From assembly GCA_000447185.1 (NCBI GenBank), contig KE647220.1:1-18459 (forward strand): 18,459 nt of DNA. The letters are read 5' to 3'. This document shows, piece after piece, positions 1 to 10,765 of this stretch. The first letter of the stretch is position 1. The number at the start of each line of letters is the position of its first letter. The notes below the pieces were generated by a model that did not search any database, was not told the DNA's origin, and saw only the letters and a program-made list of their open reading frames with translations. The translations under genes were made by a program, and so were the position numbers. Origin of the DNA: Vairimorpha apis BRL 01 (taxonomy: Eukaryota; Microsporidia; Nosematidae).

Positions 1-1182
1 ATTTGAATTATTTAAAAAGTCATAATTTTTCATTTTTTGAAGAATTTAATGATACAGATGAGATATCGGATGATAAACTAAACAATATAAATGAATCTTT
101 AATAATAAATAAGGATACTGAATATTGTTCTTGTGATGATGAAAATAATTTTGAAAAAATATTTAGTATAAATGATGTATGTAATAACGAAGATTTTAAC
201 TACTATTGTAAAATATTTTCTCTAGATTTATTAGATAACATAGATCATGATAATAATACTGAAACTAATAGAATAAGTATACATAAAGAAAAAGAAGATA
301 GAAATGATATTAATTTAATTTTGAATATTACACATAAAGTAAATGATAATGTTAATAAATTTTTTCTTAATATTTCAAATGATGATATTAAAATATTTGC
401 TAATTCATATTGTTTTACACAAATATTTAATATAATATTTCAAGATCTTTTAAATTTTTTAAAAATTTCTACATTATTTACAAACATTGAAAATGAACAA
501 TTAAAAAATCGTTTAATTACTTTAGAAGAACAAATAAAATTGTGAACAAAAAATTTTAGCATTTATTAAAATTACAAATGATTTGTTAAATAAAAATATT
601 AATATCGAATGTACGCCAAATGTTGAAAAAATAAAAATTCTTACATCAATTTTAAAAGATGCACATAGAAAAGCAATTATCAACTAAAAATCTTCGTAAT
701 AAAATATGTAGAAAACGTCATTTATTGATTAATCAAATAATCAAAAATAAATTTACCTATGAAGATATTTTTAATTTTACTATTGAAAATCTAAAACTTA
801 CAACAGATGATAATATAAGAACAGTATGCATTTTTGGATTAACTAATATTATCATTCCAAATTCAGAAAAAATATATAATAGATTGTTTAACATATTAAT
901 TTTGTTATTTACATTTAACAACGAAAAATATATTATGATATTAATTGGATGGAAAAATTCATAACCTATGTGTCAAATACAATTGGAGATATTAATGTGT
1001 TAACAAATTTTAATAACATTAATAATAAGTTATTCAATATAAAGTTTTTATATAATTATAAATTATATATTGCGATGTATATTCTAGATATTGATTCTTT
1101 ATTACGAGTTTATTTAGAAATTCAGAAGAATACATCTCTGTTGGAATTTATTAATTATTTGATTGATACGGTAATAATATAA
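1..1182 (+). pseudogene. Family P copy 1: frameshifted Asn-rich protein, left-truncated
   Basis: Function not recognised. The reading frame runs in from the left edge; the first in-frame TTG at position 3 is not a convincing start. Reading passes through frame 3 (to about 543), frame 1 (544 to about 657), frame 2 (about 659-925) and frame 1 again (about 931-1182). The joins come from alignment with the copies at 4048-5663 and 17721-18459. Shared landmarks in order are an acidic, Asn-rich N-terminal part; IFQDLLNFLK (about 441-470); EQKILAFIKITNDLL (544-588); an IEKQL block (665-679); a hydrophobic helix-rich part with FTIENLKL (773-796); and WMEKFITYV (946-972). The protein ends at the TAA at 1180. 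Composition is rich in Asn, Ile, Lys and Asp. Three shifts suggest a dead gene. Sequencing error is possible, but both ~420-codon genes in the window have none. Confidence 0.72.
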
Positions 1183-1970
1183 AATGCAAATTGTTAAATA
1201 TTGAATATGTAAAAAATATAGATCATTTATTAATGAATTAATAAAGAATAATTATTTACATAAATATAATAAGAATTTTGCTTAGTTATTGGGCTAAATA
1301 TTCAAGATATATTTTTATTTCAACAAATTTACGTAATTGTTGACATTTTTTTCGTCATTAATTATTGTATTTCATATAAACTATAATAAATTTTATACAT
1401 TTAAAAATTGTAAAATCTATTTGTTTTTATCCACTAGATATATTAGTAAATAATTATTTATTATAAAAATAATATTAACAAAAACGTTACAACAAAAAAT
1501 AAATTGTCAAAAAATGATTTTTTAATTTATATGTTTCATAAAATAATTCTATAAAAATTATATTATTATAGATATCAAATATAACTTATTTGTATTTAAA
1601 ATTTTAAGTATTTTTAAATTTTAATATTATTAAATGATAATAATTTTTTTATTATATATTGTATGCTATTATAATCACAACAAAATGATTAAAACATTTT
1701 AAATATATAATCAATATTAATAAAACGGTTTTTATAAAGTTTCAATACATTTTTAATGAAAATACAACAAGTTAATACAATTAAAAATAAATCTTTTTAT
1801 AAATTTAGCATTGTATATTTACTTTAAAATTATAATCTTCAAAAATATTGTGTTTTCTATTTTAATTATAAAAAATTACATGAAAATTTTAATTAGTTTT
1901 AAATTATATAATTTTATGTTTTTTTTTCTAAATAAGTTTTTTATATATAAATCAATAATTTGTTTATAAA
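1183..1970. other. AT-rich intergenic stretch, no gene seen
   Basis: I see no reading frame, RNA gene or clear repeat. Stops occur every few codons in all frames. Earlier, unreadable parts of the retroelement remnant that starts at 1971 may lie in the right half. Confidence 0.5.
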
Positions 1971-2637
1971 AGAGTTGAAAATATCTATACAGATAATATT
2001 CAAGATAGAAATATTTTTTGTGGATATAAAAGCCTTGTTCTCATTGCAGGTCACATCGAAAAAAAGTGAACCATATACCTATCATATGTGATCGTATGTT
2101 AGGTTTTGATTACATGTTACAACATCACGAGTGGTTTAATTAGATCATACATCTTTTACTAAGTAAAAAATATAAATTTAAAAAAACCAATAAGATTATA
2201 CGCCATTCATTACAAGAAGCTATTAAGAATGATAAGGCGGAGATCTGAGTTAATACTCGATTAATTGCTGACATTAAAGTTAGCCATAATAAGCCCGATA
2301 TCATGGTAATAGACAAAAAAAGTAATTCTTATTGTAGAAGTTGGAATAACTAATCAGAATCGACTTTCATTAATCTAAAATAAAAACTTAAAAAATATGA
2401 CTATATGCTAATGAACTTGGTATAATATATAATTTTAACAAAAGCAGTACATTATGTGATTACATGAATTGTGTTGTGACATAATATCATAAAAGCATAT
2501 TGAAGAGATTGAAGTTCAGCCAAATCTCTAGCCATATATACAATCTTTAGTTCTAAAAAAAGACTTTAGATTCTATTACTCTTGAGCGAAGACGAGATCA
2601 CGACAGTAGTGAATCTGGAGATAATGAGATTAGATAA
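1971..2637 (+). mobile_element. R2/R4-like non-LTR retrotransposon, 3' end, decayed (copy a)
   Basis: This is the C-terminal end of a non-LTR retrotransposon polyprotein: a zinc knuckle followed by a restriction-like endonuclease (RLE), which in this class nicks the target for target-primed reverse transcription. Visible in order are QDRNIFCG (2001-2024); a C-x2-C-x8-H-x4-C knuckle (Cys codons 2036, 2045 and 2087, His 2072); CDRMLGFDYML (2087-2119); IHLLLSKKYKF (2147-2179); the PD-(D/E)xK-type signature KPDIMVID (2291-2314), then IVEVGI (2331-2348); and KKTLDSITLERRR (2557-2595), with a terminal TAA at 2635. It is dead: TAG 2141, TGA 2246, TGA 2465, and frame changes near 2030, 2330, 2400-2480 and 2555. 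G+C is about 35-40% on some 60-base lines, far above the surroundings, so it is the youngest copy here. A missing 5' part is typical of such elements. Exact clade (R2, R4/Dong or other RLE type) is not settled. Confidence 0.85.
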
Positions 2638-4047
2638 TCAATATAGAAACTGCTAATACAAAAAAATATGAAAGTAATATTATTGAAGAGGGGAAATTAA
2701 ACGCATTTAAATCAAAATGCCTCTAAATTATAAGAGTAAAGAAGAACATGGTGAAAAACAAATAATTAATTTCAATGGCAAAAATGTTAATGTTAATTAG
2801 ACAAAAATTCATCAGTGAATAATATAAACTAAAAAATTACTTTATTTTAAAAAAATAATTAAAAAAACTAAACTATTTTTTTAAGTAAAAAGTTTTTGTA
2901 ATAAATAATAATTAAATTGCATAATGTTTTTCAATTTAAATTTTATTTATTAATTTTACTTTGTATTATTTTTTAATATTTACATGTTCTTATTTAAAAC
3001 AATATTTAATTTCATTACTTTAAATTAAAATTTACTCTTATTAAAATATATTAAATATTTGTAAATTAAAATGTTAAATAATAAAAAAATAATTTATTAA
3101 TAATATGTTTGTATCATATAAAATATTTATAATACATATAAATTAAATATTTTATCGAATAAAAATATTTAAAAACTAATATTTAATCTTTGTTTTTAAA
3201 TTTATTTATTCTTTTTACATTCAAGAAATAATTTTGTTATTACATCTGAACTTTAAACAGTTTATTTTGATTTTAATTGGTTTTTCTCTTGATATAAAAT
3301 ATAAATAATTTATTTTTATATTTTTTATGACATAAATGTTAATTATATTACATTTAAACAAGCAATATGGATAAAAAAAACTATAAGAAAATATTACTTT
3401 AAGATGTTAAAACATTTTGTGATTTATAGACTGTATTTTAACATAAAACAATTAAAATTATTTAAGATATACTGAACATTTATTAAATGAAAATAAATAT
3501 TTTTATTTAAATTGACCACTAAAATAAATATATTAAAATAACCTTTTTGTAATATTTTCAATAAAAAAATAAGAATTTATACATTAAAATAAAACAAATT
3601 TAAAAATTTATAATTTTTATGTTTTCATAGATTTTAAAGAATTTTAAAATTCAAAAATATATATTCTACATACAAAAAATAAAAAAACCTAGATAAAGCT
3701 ACTTGATTAAGTAAAAAATTGAATCAAAAAATAAAGATAACCATTAAAAAAATATAATTTTAAATATGTTGTGTTACTTAATTAATATTTTTTTAAAATT
3801 AATAAAGTTTTTTTTTAGCTAATTTATAGGATATTAATGATTTTTTAATTAATTTTTGCATTAAAAAACTAAATTAATTATAAATTAATAAAAAACTCAA
3901 ATATTAATACTTTTGTCAAAATAATTAAAAAAAAATTGTTAAATTATTTTAATCTTATTTAAAAGTAAATTTTAATTATCTAAAACTTTAGTTAATTAAT
4001 TTTTTTAAAAGACTTGTAATAGATATTAATTACACTTTGTTGTACCC
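2638..4047. other. AT-rich intergenic stretch; one tiny reading frame at its left end
   Basis: Bases 2638-2830 are less AT-rich than the rest and may be the 3' untranslated part of the retroelement or another scrap. They hold a 27-codon ATG frame (2717-2800, starting MPLNYKSKEEHGEK) that I cannot identify. From about 2830 to 4040 I see only homopolymer-rich AT sequence with stops in all frames. Confidence 0.45.
4045..4047 (+). promoter_or_regulatory. CCC triplet directly before the family P copy 2 start
   Basis: The sequence TGTACCCATG puts CCC immediately in front of the ATG at 4048. C runs are very rare in this DNA. A CCC-like motif just upstream of start codons is a known feature of many microsporidian genes. 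Here it supports 4048 as the original start of the broken gene. The intact 12366-13640 gene has only a CCT at a similar place, and the 16085-17350 gene has none. Confidence 0.4.
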
Positions 4048-5663
4048 ATGAATATAATTTTATATTTATTTTTTAATTTCATAAAATCATCAAATGATGT
4101 AACAAATCCAAAAAATATAATAAACTATAATTTTCTTCACAAGAAAAGACCGATTTTTCATAATACTAATACATCAGACAAATTGCTTGAAAAAAAATAC
4201 ATCAATTTGTATTAATAATATGGAAAGTATAGTTACAACGAAATTAAAATTGAATAATAATATAGATTTAAAAAATAATTTTAAAATAATAAAAAAAGAA
4301 AATTTTCATTTAGACAAAAAAATATAGACAATTATTTTAAATATGATGAAAATATCGTTGTATTAATATATTAATTGACAAAACATTATTAAACATGAAT
4401 GATAATTTAAATGATTTAGTTGATTTTTGCGAATCAATTTTAAATGAAGATAATATAATGTGCAAAAATATTACAAATTGTATTTTGCAAAAAAACGAGT
4501 TTAATAATTATGAAACAACAGATTTAAATAATTTTGAGATTTTGAATAATTTAGAAAAAAATAAGAATAAAATTTTTATAAAATAGAATATAATGACACT
4601 TTAAAACTAATATCATCCGAAATTCTAACAGAACTTATAGATATAAATTATAAACTTTATTATAATCAAACTATTAAAGATAATTATAAATCAAATTTAA
4701 CTGATATTAATGAAAATTCTAATATTAAAGCATCTAACACTACAAATCCAAAATTTTTTTCAAATAATATCGATCAGAATACTATGTGTGAAATAAATAA
4801 AAATCAAAATATTTTATACAATTTAAAAATAATTATTAATAATATTAAACAATTTCCTATTTCTACAGATTTTTTTTTATTTGAAATTTTAGAACATGAC
4901 TTAAAAAATATATTAAAGAATGCATTTATTTTTCTTTATTATGATAATGAACATTTAGAAAAAATAATAAATAAGCTAGAGCAAAGTGAACAAAATGAAA
5001 ATAAAATATTAATATTTATAGAAACACTACAGAATTTATTAGAACTTAATATTAAAAAAGATTATTTTACAGAGGATGATAAATTCAAAAAGATTGATCA
5101 TATTTTTTTTCAAAAAAATATAATACTAAAATGATGTTAATGTCGAAAAGCAATTATTAATTAAAATTTATTATTTAAAAAAGAAATTAAAATATAAAAA
5201 TGTCACTAATTCTGTAATTTTAAATTATACAATTAACTATATAAATAAAATAACAGATAAAAGAATTAAACAGCTATTTGTACTGGGCCTAAAAAATTTA
5301 ATGAATTTTAAATCTCAACAATTAAATGAAAGATTATCTTATGTTGCTGCATTTGTTTATATTATTTTACATGAAAAACAGTTTTATAATATGAAATGGT
5401 ATGAGAATTTTATCACTGTATTGTGTTTTTCTTTAGATAATAAAAATTATCACACATATAATCGTAAAACAATTAATAAATATTATATTGAAGATGCTTT
5501 TGATAAGAACCAAATATATATTGCTATAAATTCTATAAATAATTGTGCAGATTTGTTATGCTATAATAATTTAAAAAATAATTCTTTACAATTTCAAAAT
5601 TTTAAAAATTTAATTAATGCGCTTGATTTTATTAAATGTAAATTATATGGAATAAAATTTTAG
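4048..5663 (+). pseudogene. Family P copy 2: predicted secreted Asn-rich protein, five frameshifts
   Basis: Function not recognised. The ATG at 4048, preceded by CCC, opens a hydrophobic N-terminus (MNIILYLFFNFIKSS) that looks like a signal peptide. Reading then passes through frame 1 (4048-4198), frame 2 (4199-4320), frame 1 (4321-4370), frame 3 (4371-4570), frame 2 (4571-5131) and frame 3 (5130-5663, TAG stop). Several changes fall at A runs, for example near 4191-4197. An acidic Asn-rich linker is followed by the conserved part: LEHDLKNILKNA (4889-4924), DNEHLEK then LEQ, ENKILIFIETLQNLL, VEKQLL (5142-5159), NYTINYINKITDKRIKQLF (5223-5279), VLGLKNL and WYENFIT (5397-5417). These match the copies at 1-1182 and 17721-18459. 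Restored length would be roughly 540 residues. The long clean blocks (4571-5131 and 5130-5663) suggest inactivation was not very old. Confidence 0.72.
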
Positions 5664-6292
5664 ATTTAAATCTTAAAATTATATTTTATTTTATAAAGAC
5701 AAATAAAATTTATTTACTGATATATGAAAAAAATAAAAACCAAAATAAAACATTAAAAAACTTTTATAATCAAAAAATATTTTTTTAACTTCTTACAATT
5801 ATTAAAAATAAAATACATAAGTAATTTTCAGACAAAATCTTTAATAGGGATCCAATAAAATAGTTTATTAAATTTTTAAATTTATAAAAATTATAAAAAT
5901 TATAAATATTTATAGATTATAAATTGTAGAAAATTGATAAATTTTTGTTGAAAAATACCTTCTATGAAATCTAAAAGTTGAAAAAGAATTATTTTATTTT
6001 TGTATTATAAAAAAAATTTAATATTCAATAAGATATATAATTATTTTTTATTTTTTAACAACTAAATTATCAATAATTTAAATATGTTTAAAGAAATTAT
6101 GATGTTTAGAAATAAATAAAAAATATATTATACAAATATTACACAATCTGTAATAATTTTTAAATCATATATTTGATGCTTTTTATAATTATTTCTAAAT
6201 ATTTTTAAAAAAAAATTAAACTAAGAGAATAAATAAATATTGGCAAAATCATAGTAATTATAATGATAAATACAATAAGCATATTTATTTAA
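5664..6292. other. AT-rich intergenic stretch with a short tandem repeat
   Basis: I see no gene. Bases 5882-5906 hold about 2.8 copies of the 9-base unit TTATAAAAA; in DNA this AT-rich such a repeat can arise by slippage and has no evident meaning. Confidence 0.45.
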
Positions 6293-6520
6293 TCATTTCT
6301 CCATATCATCGCGTTTATAATTTTCGGACTTCTTAGTTTTCTTAATAAATTTTGTCATTTGTAAAGTTTTAATTAATACTTTCACCAATGTTTTATTTAT
6401 CTTCATCACTTCTCTAACAATGTGGATATAAATAACTCTGTAGAGTACTTAAGTAATATATGATATAAATATACACTTAAGATAAAATTAATCTTCAACT
6501 CTTTATCATATTTTTGATTT
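6293..6520 (-). pseudogene. Unidentified decayed coding trace, minus strand
   Basis: Reading leftward on the minus strand, an open stretch containing YHILLKYSTELFISTLLEK (to about 6410) runs into a second frame with ATG at 6406-6404, starting MKINKTLVKVLIKTLQMTKF and ending KRDDMEK with TGA at 6295-6293. Joining needs one frame change near 6415. The local sequence is less AT-rich than the spacer on both sides and has codon-like content (GAG, AAG, TCC, CGC), which is why I think it is a gene relic. I do not recognise the protein. It could be another gene tail or the edge of a mobile element; the plus-strand reading is less protein-like. Confidence 0.4.
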
Positions 6521-6623
6521 TTTGTGTAATTTTACATCTCATGTTATTCACTTAAGAAATTCTTTATATTTTTTTTAAAACATATACTCTAAAACTTTTA
6601 ATATATAAAACAGTATAATAAAA

Positions 6624-8326
6624 ATTGTAAAAAATACAAAATTTAAGGGTATAATTTTTGTTGTAAAAATATTAGTGAACAAAAAAAAGCTTTACCATAT
6701 AAATAATAAATTTAAGAATATCTATATACATGCTCAGAAAAGTTATATCATCTATGAATAATTGCTTTTCTAGAAAGAATTTTTAAACAATTACAGATTG
6801 ATATAAAGTTGGGAGTGAAAATATAATGAAAAAAGGTAAAGATAGGTATTTTACATATAGACTTATCTTCTTTATTATATGTCCTATAAATAATTTATAT
6901 ATTTCGTGAGCAATTTTAATCTTTGTATCTAAAAAAAAATTTTAGAAAAGAATTTTTTTAAACACTTATTGTTTTTTATTAATAATTTAGAGTTTCTTGC
7001 AAAGAATGAGAAACTTAAAATTATTTACAACTATATGACAAGATATAAATCAGTAAATAAATTTTACTAACTTTACATAATATGAAAAAGATACAGTTAT
7101 ATTGTAAAAGCATCCAAATTACAAATACCTATGAATAACTGAAAATGTTTCTATTTTAACTAAAAGAGAGACATTTGAAAAAGTCAGGAAATAAATACTT
7201 TTAATGACTAAACTCAATAATAAATATAAGTTTTGTTATAAATGAGTGTACAATATCAATAAAAAAATAATTATACAAATCTAAAAAAACTCAAACCTAG
7301 TGATTTTAAATTTTGTTTAGAAATTTTTCAGATATTTATAAAATACAAAGATCATTTTCAACCAACATAAAGGAAAGGTTATGCTTAATATGAACGTAAA
7401 TTTGAAGTAACTTGTATACATTAGATTTAAAAATGAATATATGCTATTTTATTACAAAAATCTTTAATTTGAGTTAGATATTTCATTTAACGAGCAGCAA
7501 TATTATGAATTGAAAAATTATAAGTTTTCAACTTTATTTAATACTTAGCTTATTTAAATTAAGATATCATTAGAAGAAAGCATATCCTTACCAAAGTTAA
7601 ATGAAGTTTAAAAACTAAAGCTTTCTAACATAATTTAAAAACAACACAATGATGGTAAGTTATGTAAATAAAAATGAAAATTAAGTGTAAAAACTTGTAC
7701 ATAGCTAACAAAACAAAGTAATCAAGTTATAATAAAGCAAAATTAATTTTTACAAGATAAAAATATTATATGTGTACAAGAAGTATAATGTGTCACTATG
7801 AATCTAAAAAAAGAATGTTGATCATTTGGATACTGAGTGTAAATAAATGTTAGATTTTGATTAAAACGAACATATAATAAAGTATTTAGATGTATAATAT
7901 GGTAAATTTATAAATATAATTTTAAAATACCAATATATTTAAATTACTTTTCAAGAAGTATATAAAAAACAATGTAGAATGTAAAAGATTAAAAAGATGT
8001 ATCTTAATATCATTTAATGTCATATAATTTAACATTTAATTAATATACAAAAATAATAAAAAAATCTGAATTTAAAATTTCTTCAATCATTAATTAAAAC
8101 CGTTTAAAAATCGTCAAGAATGAAAAATTTAGAAATTTTAGTTGTTGGGTTATTCAATAAGCCATATTTTAAAATACGGAGAGGAATAATTTCATTTGTA
8201 ATAACATGAGATAGTGTGGTTTTTAAGTTTTACAAAAAATAATTAAAGAGGATGAAATTCAATATAATCTTAAGACGAAAATAAATCTATTATAATTAAA
8301 AAAATTTAAAAGTTTATCTCTTAAAA
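6624..8326 (+). mobile_element. R2/R4-like non-LTR retrotransposon, RT to endonuclease, heavily decayed (copy b)
   Basis: The same element as at 1971-2637 but longer and much older. Reverse transcriptase landmarks come first: KFKGIIF...KILVNKKKL (6639-6692) resembles the region before RT motif A; HAQKSYIIYE (6729-6758) fits a decayed motif A; GILHIDLSSLLYVL (6845-6886) fits the G-I-x-QGDSLSPLLFVL motif; FINNLEFLAKNEKLK (6975-7019) sits where non-LTR RTs have [FY]-x-D-D-L, so both catalytic Asp now read Asn; YKYL then ITEN (7120-7146) and TKRETFEKVRK (7159-7191) follow. Next are FLQDKNIIC (7747-7773), NVDHLDTEC (7814-7840) and MLDFD (7847-7861), matching the knuckle region of copy a, and IISFVIT-stop-DSVVFKFYKK (8186-8239), matching T-W-D-G-x-V-T-K-x-H-K-K. 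A trace of the final K-K-x-L-x-S block lies near 8299-8326. Stops and frame changes are everywhere, and base composition has drifted almost to that of the spacer. Confidence 0.75.
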
Positions 8327-8609
8327 CAATAACGATAATATGATTAAAAGAACCTAGATAATATATGTTAGAAAAAGGTAAGAAAAAATGTAAACAGTAT
8401 ACAATAAAAATAGTTTTGAAAATGAAACAAATTCAAAACACAAAATTTCGTGGTGATAGTTTATAAACTATAAATTAAAAGGTATAATTTCAATATAAAA
8501 ATTCAAAAACGATAAAAGATATTACTAGTAAAATTAAATAAAATTATTAAAATTACCATAAAAACGTTCTTCATTTATTTTTATTTTAATATTTATTAAA
8601 AATCATATA

Positions 8610-9224
8610 CTATAAATATAATAATCTAGATTGAATTATAAATTCTCTTTCATGTTCAAAAGTGTCATCTTTTACGTATTTTAAAAAATTTAATATATTA
8701 TTTAATAAATCAGATGTAGATCGCATACTCATAGAAATAAATAAATTGATATTTTTGTTTATCTGATTTTCAATTTCTGATTCACTTTTTCTTTTTTTAA
8801 ATTTTCGTCTTTGTGTTGATTAAAAAACTTTTTACGATACAAAAATAATTTTTGATTATATCTAATTGTTTTTAGTAATTTTAATAGTTTCATCTTCATT
8901 TTCGTAAATTTTTTTAAGTGTATCTTTAGGCCAAGAATTATAAACATCTATAAATCCCAAATTTTTTAATTCTTTAAGAAGTATTTGATTTTTTTTAGAT
9001 TTCAATTCCTCAGTTTTTGATTCATTTAATTTTAAGTTTTGATATATACTTTTATTGTATGAGATTTTTAGTTTTTCAAAATTAAAAAACATTTCAGAAA
9101 TTGAATTAATAAATTCATTACTTGAATCTATTTTTTTTAAACTAACAAAATATGCAATTTTTAATATCAATGGTATAGCTATAAAACCTAAATAATATTT
9201 ATAAGTTAATAAGAAATAATACAT
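8610..9224 (-). pseudogene. Membrane-anchored protein with two compensating frameshifts
   Basis: Function not recognised. ATG at 9224-9222 opens a hydrophobic segment at residues 2-29 (YYFLLTYKYYLGFIAIPLIL and on), probably a signal anchor, followed by a Lys/Glu-rich, helical, coiled-coil-like part and the phrase GFIDVYNSWPKDTLKKIYE (residues about 90-108). This frame stops at 8864-8862. A second frame continues smoothly over about 8870-8790 (YNQKLFLYRKKFFNQHKDE). The first frame then becomes open again (SESEIENQINKNINLF, SMSMRSTSDLLNN) to a TAG at 8612-8610. The two shifts cancel, giving about 204 residues. The second lies at an A7 run, the first at AAAACAA. It could be a recent pseudogene, two sequencing errors, or a gene read with frameshifting. 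Neighbours give no clue to its job. Confidence 0.55.
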
Positions 9225-9242
9225 GGTATTTTTTTAATTTTT

Positions 9243-9256
9243 TGTAATTTATAACT
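9243..9256 (-). promoter_or_regulatory. Possible TATA-like element before the 8610-9224 gene
   Basis: On the minus strand TTATAAAT lies roughly 25 bases upstream of the ATG, in a stretch ending TACCATG. AT content is so high that such matches are common by chance, so this is weak support. Confidence 0.15.
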
Positions 9257-10765
9257 CATTTAAATTAATTTGAAATATTTGATTATTTAAAATTGAAATT
9301 TTAAAAAAAAATAATTAAAATAAAATATGAATATGTTTTTTTTGAATTATTTAGTTTAACTTATTTTAATTATTTTATATATGTCCAAATTTATATATTT
9401 TTATTAAATGTAAATCAATTTAATATAAAATTTTATAAAACATTGAAATATATTTGTAAAATTTTTTTTAATGATGTTTTCATTTTTATGCGTCACTTTA
9501 TTTAAAGAAATGTATTTTATCTGTTTAAATAATTATTAAAAAAATTTTATAAATTTATATTTAATTATTCAAAATATCCCATACAATGCAAATTATTTTA
9601 AAATTCTAAAAAGAAAATAAAAAAAAATGCTTAATGTGCGATTTATTTTATTTGAATAAAAAAAATCAAATATAATACTAATAAAATACGAAATTATTTT
9701 TTAAAATTTTATAAAGTTATACAAAAAAATTAGAAAATATATCATTTTCAAAAATTTGAAAAGGACAGTATAATTTTAAGTTTTTAAAATAGATAATTTT
9801 CATAAGCATAAATCAATTTAAACATACTTAATAAATTAATATATCATTATCGTTAAAAAACTTAACAAAATGTAAAAAATTTAAAATTTATATTATCTTT
9901 CTTAATATTGATTATGTATTATTTTTTTGTATGATAAAAATTATATAGTTAAAAACTTAATTTTTTTAAAGATAATAGCACACATGTGAATAACATATTC
10001 ATATTTTTTTTAACATTCAAACATATATCGTTATACAAGATTTTAAAAAGAAAATACTATTTTAAGTTTATATTAAAACCTCAAACTAATGTTATAAATT
10101 TATACTATAGCATATAAGATTAGAAAATAACCAAACTTGAAAGTTAAAAATAATATTTTCAATGTTTTCATTTGATACTTTTCATATTACTTATAAACAC
10201 ATGATAAAAAAACCTTCATTTTATTTGTATTTTTAACAATAAACAAAAAACACATAATTATTTGATATTTTTATAATATTATCAAACAAAAATATTTAAA
10301 CTTTAAAAGTTTTTGAATGTTTTCAAACATTAAAAAATAGTAACTTATTAGTAACAAATGTTGTGTACGGAATTTTTGTGTATAACTTACCAACAATTGT
10401 GTGTAATATTTATTAATTTAGATGACAATATAATGAATACTTTGTTTACTATCAACTAACATTACGGTTCAAAAAACAATTTAGAATAAAATAAAATTTT
10501 TTTTAAATATATAATTTTTATTTAAATATCAGAAATAAATAAGAAAATTCAAAATTATTTTATACACAAAAATTATTAAAATTTACAAGATTTTGTGTAA
10601 TTTATGTTTGCAAACATTATAAGAACTTAAAATTAATTATTTATTTAGTAAATGTTCTGAAAATACATTATATTATGTATAAATAGCTTTTAAATAGTTT
10701 AAATTTATTTTTTAATATGAAAAAACATTTTTTAAATAAAATATAATATAATTCATTAAAGATAT
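9257..10765. other. AT-rich intergenic stretch, no gene seen
   Basis: About 1.5 kb with stops in all six frames and no RNA gene or clear repeat. Earlier, now unreadable, parts of the retroelement tail that becomes recognisable at 10766 may be present. Confidence 0.45.

Noticed and set aside
659..964. ATG at 659 as the start of an independent 101-aa gene, and 949-1182 as another
   Set aside because: Both are consecutive segments of one protein, shown by collinear matches to 5142-5663; the ATGs are internal Met codons or fortuitous.
2717..2800. 27-codon ATG frame after retroelement copy a as a gene
   Set aside because: It is too short to separate from chance and shows no recognisable motif; it is mentioned only within the spacer entry.
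5882..5906. TTATAAAAA tandem repeat as an origin or regulatory array
   Set aside because: It has fewer than three units in near-pure AT DNA, so simple slippage explains it.
6780..6945. Minus-strand open stretch of about 45 codons with HEIYKLFIGHIIKK
   Set aside because: The plus strand carries the RT block GILHIDLSSLLYVL in the same bases, with the expected neighbours on both sides.
8105..8235. Minus-strand frame of about 40 codons containing VITNEIIPLRILKYGLLNN
   Set aside because: It reads like protein, but the plus strand here carries the retroelement tail (IISFVIT, DSVVFKFYKK) collinear with copy a, so the minus-strand reading is taken as antisense.
8759..8947. 62-codon minus-strand frame as a separate gene
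   Set aside because: Its second half is the out-of-frame middle of the 8610-9224 gene and its first half overlaps the good frame of that gene, so it is not independent.
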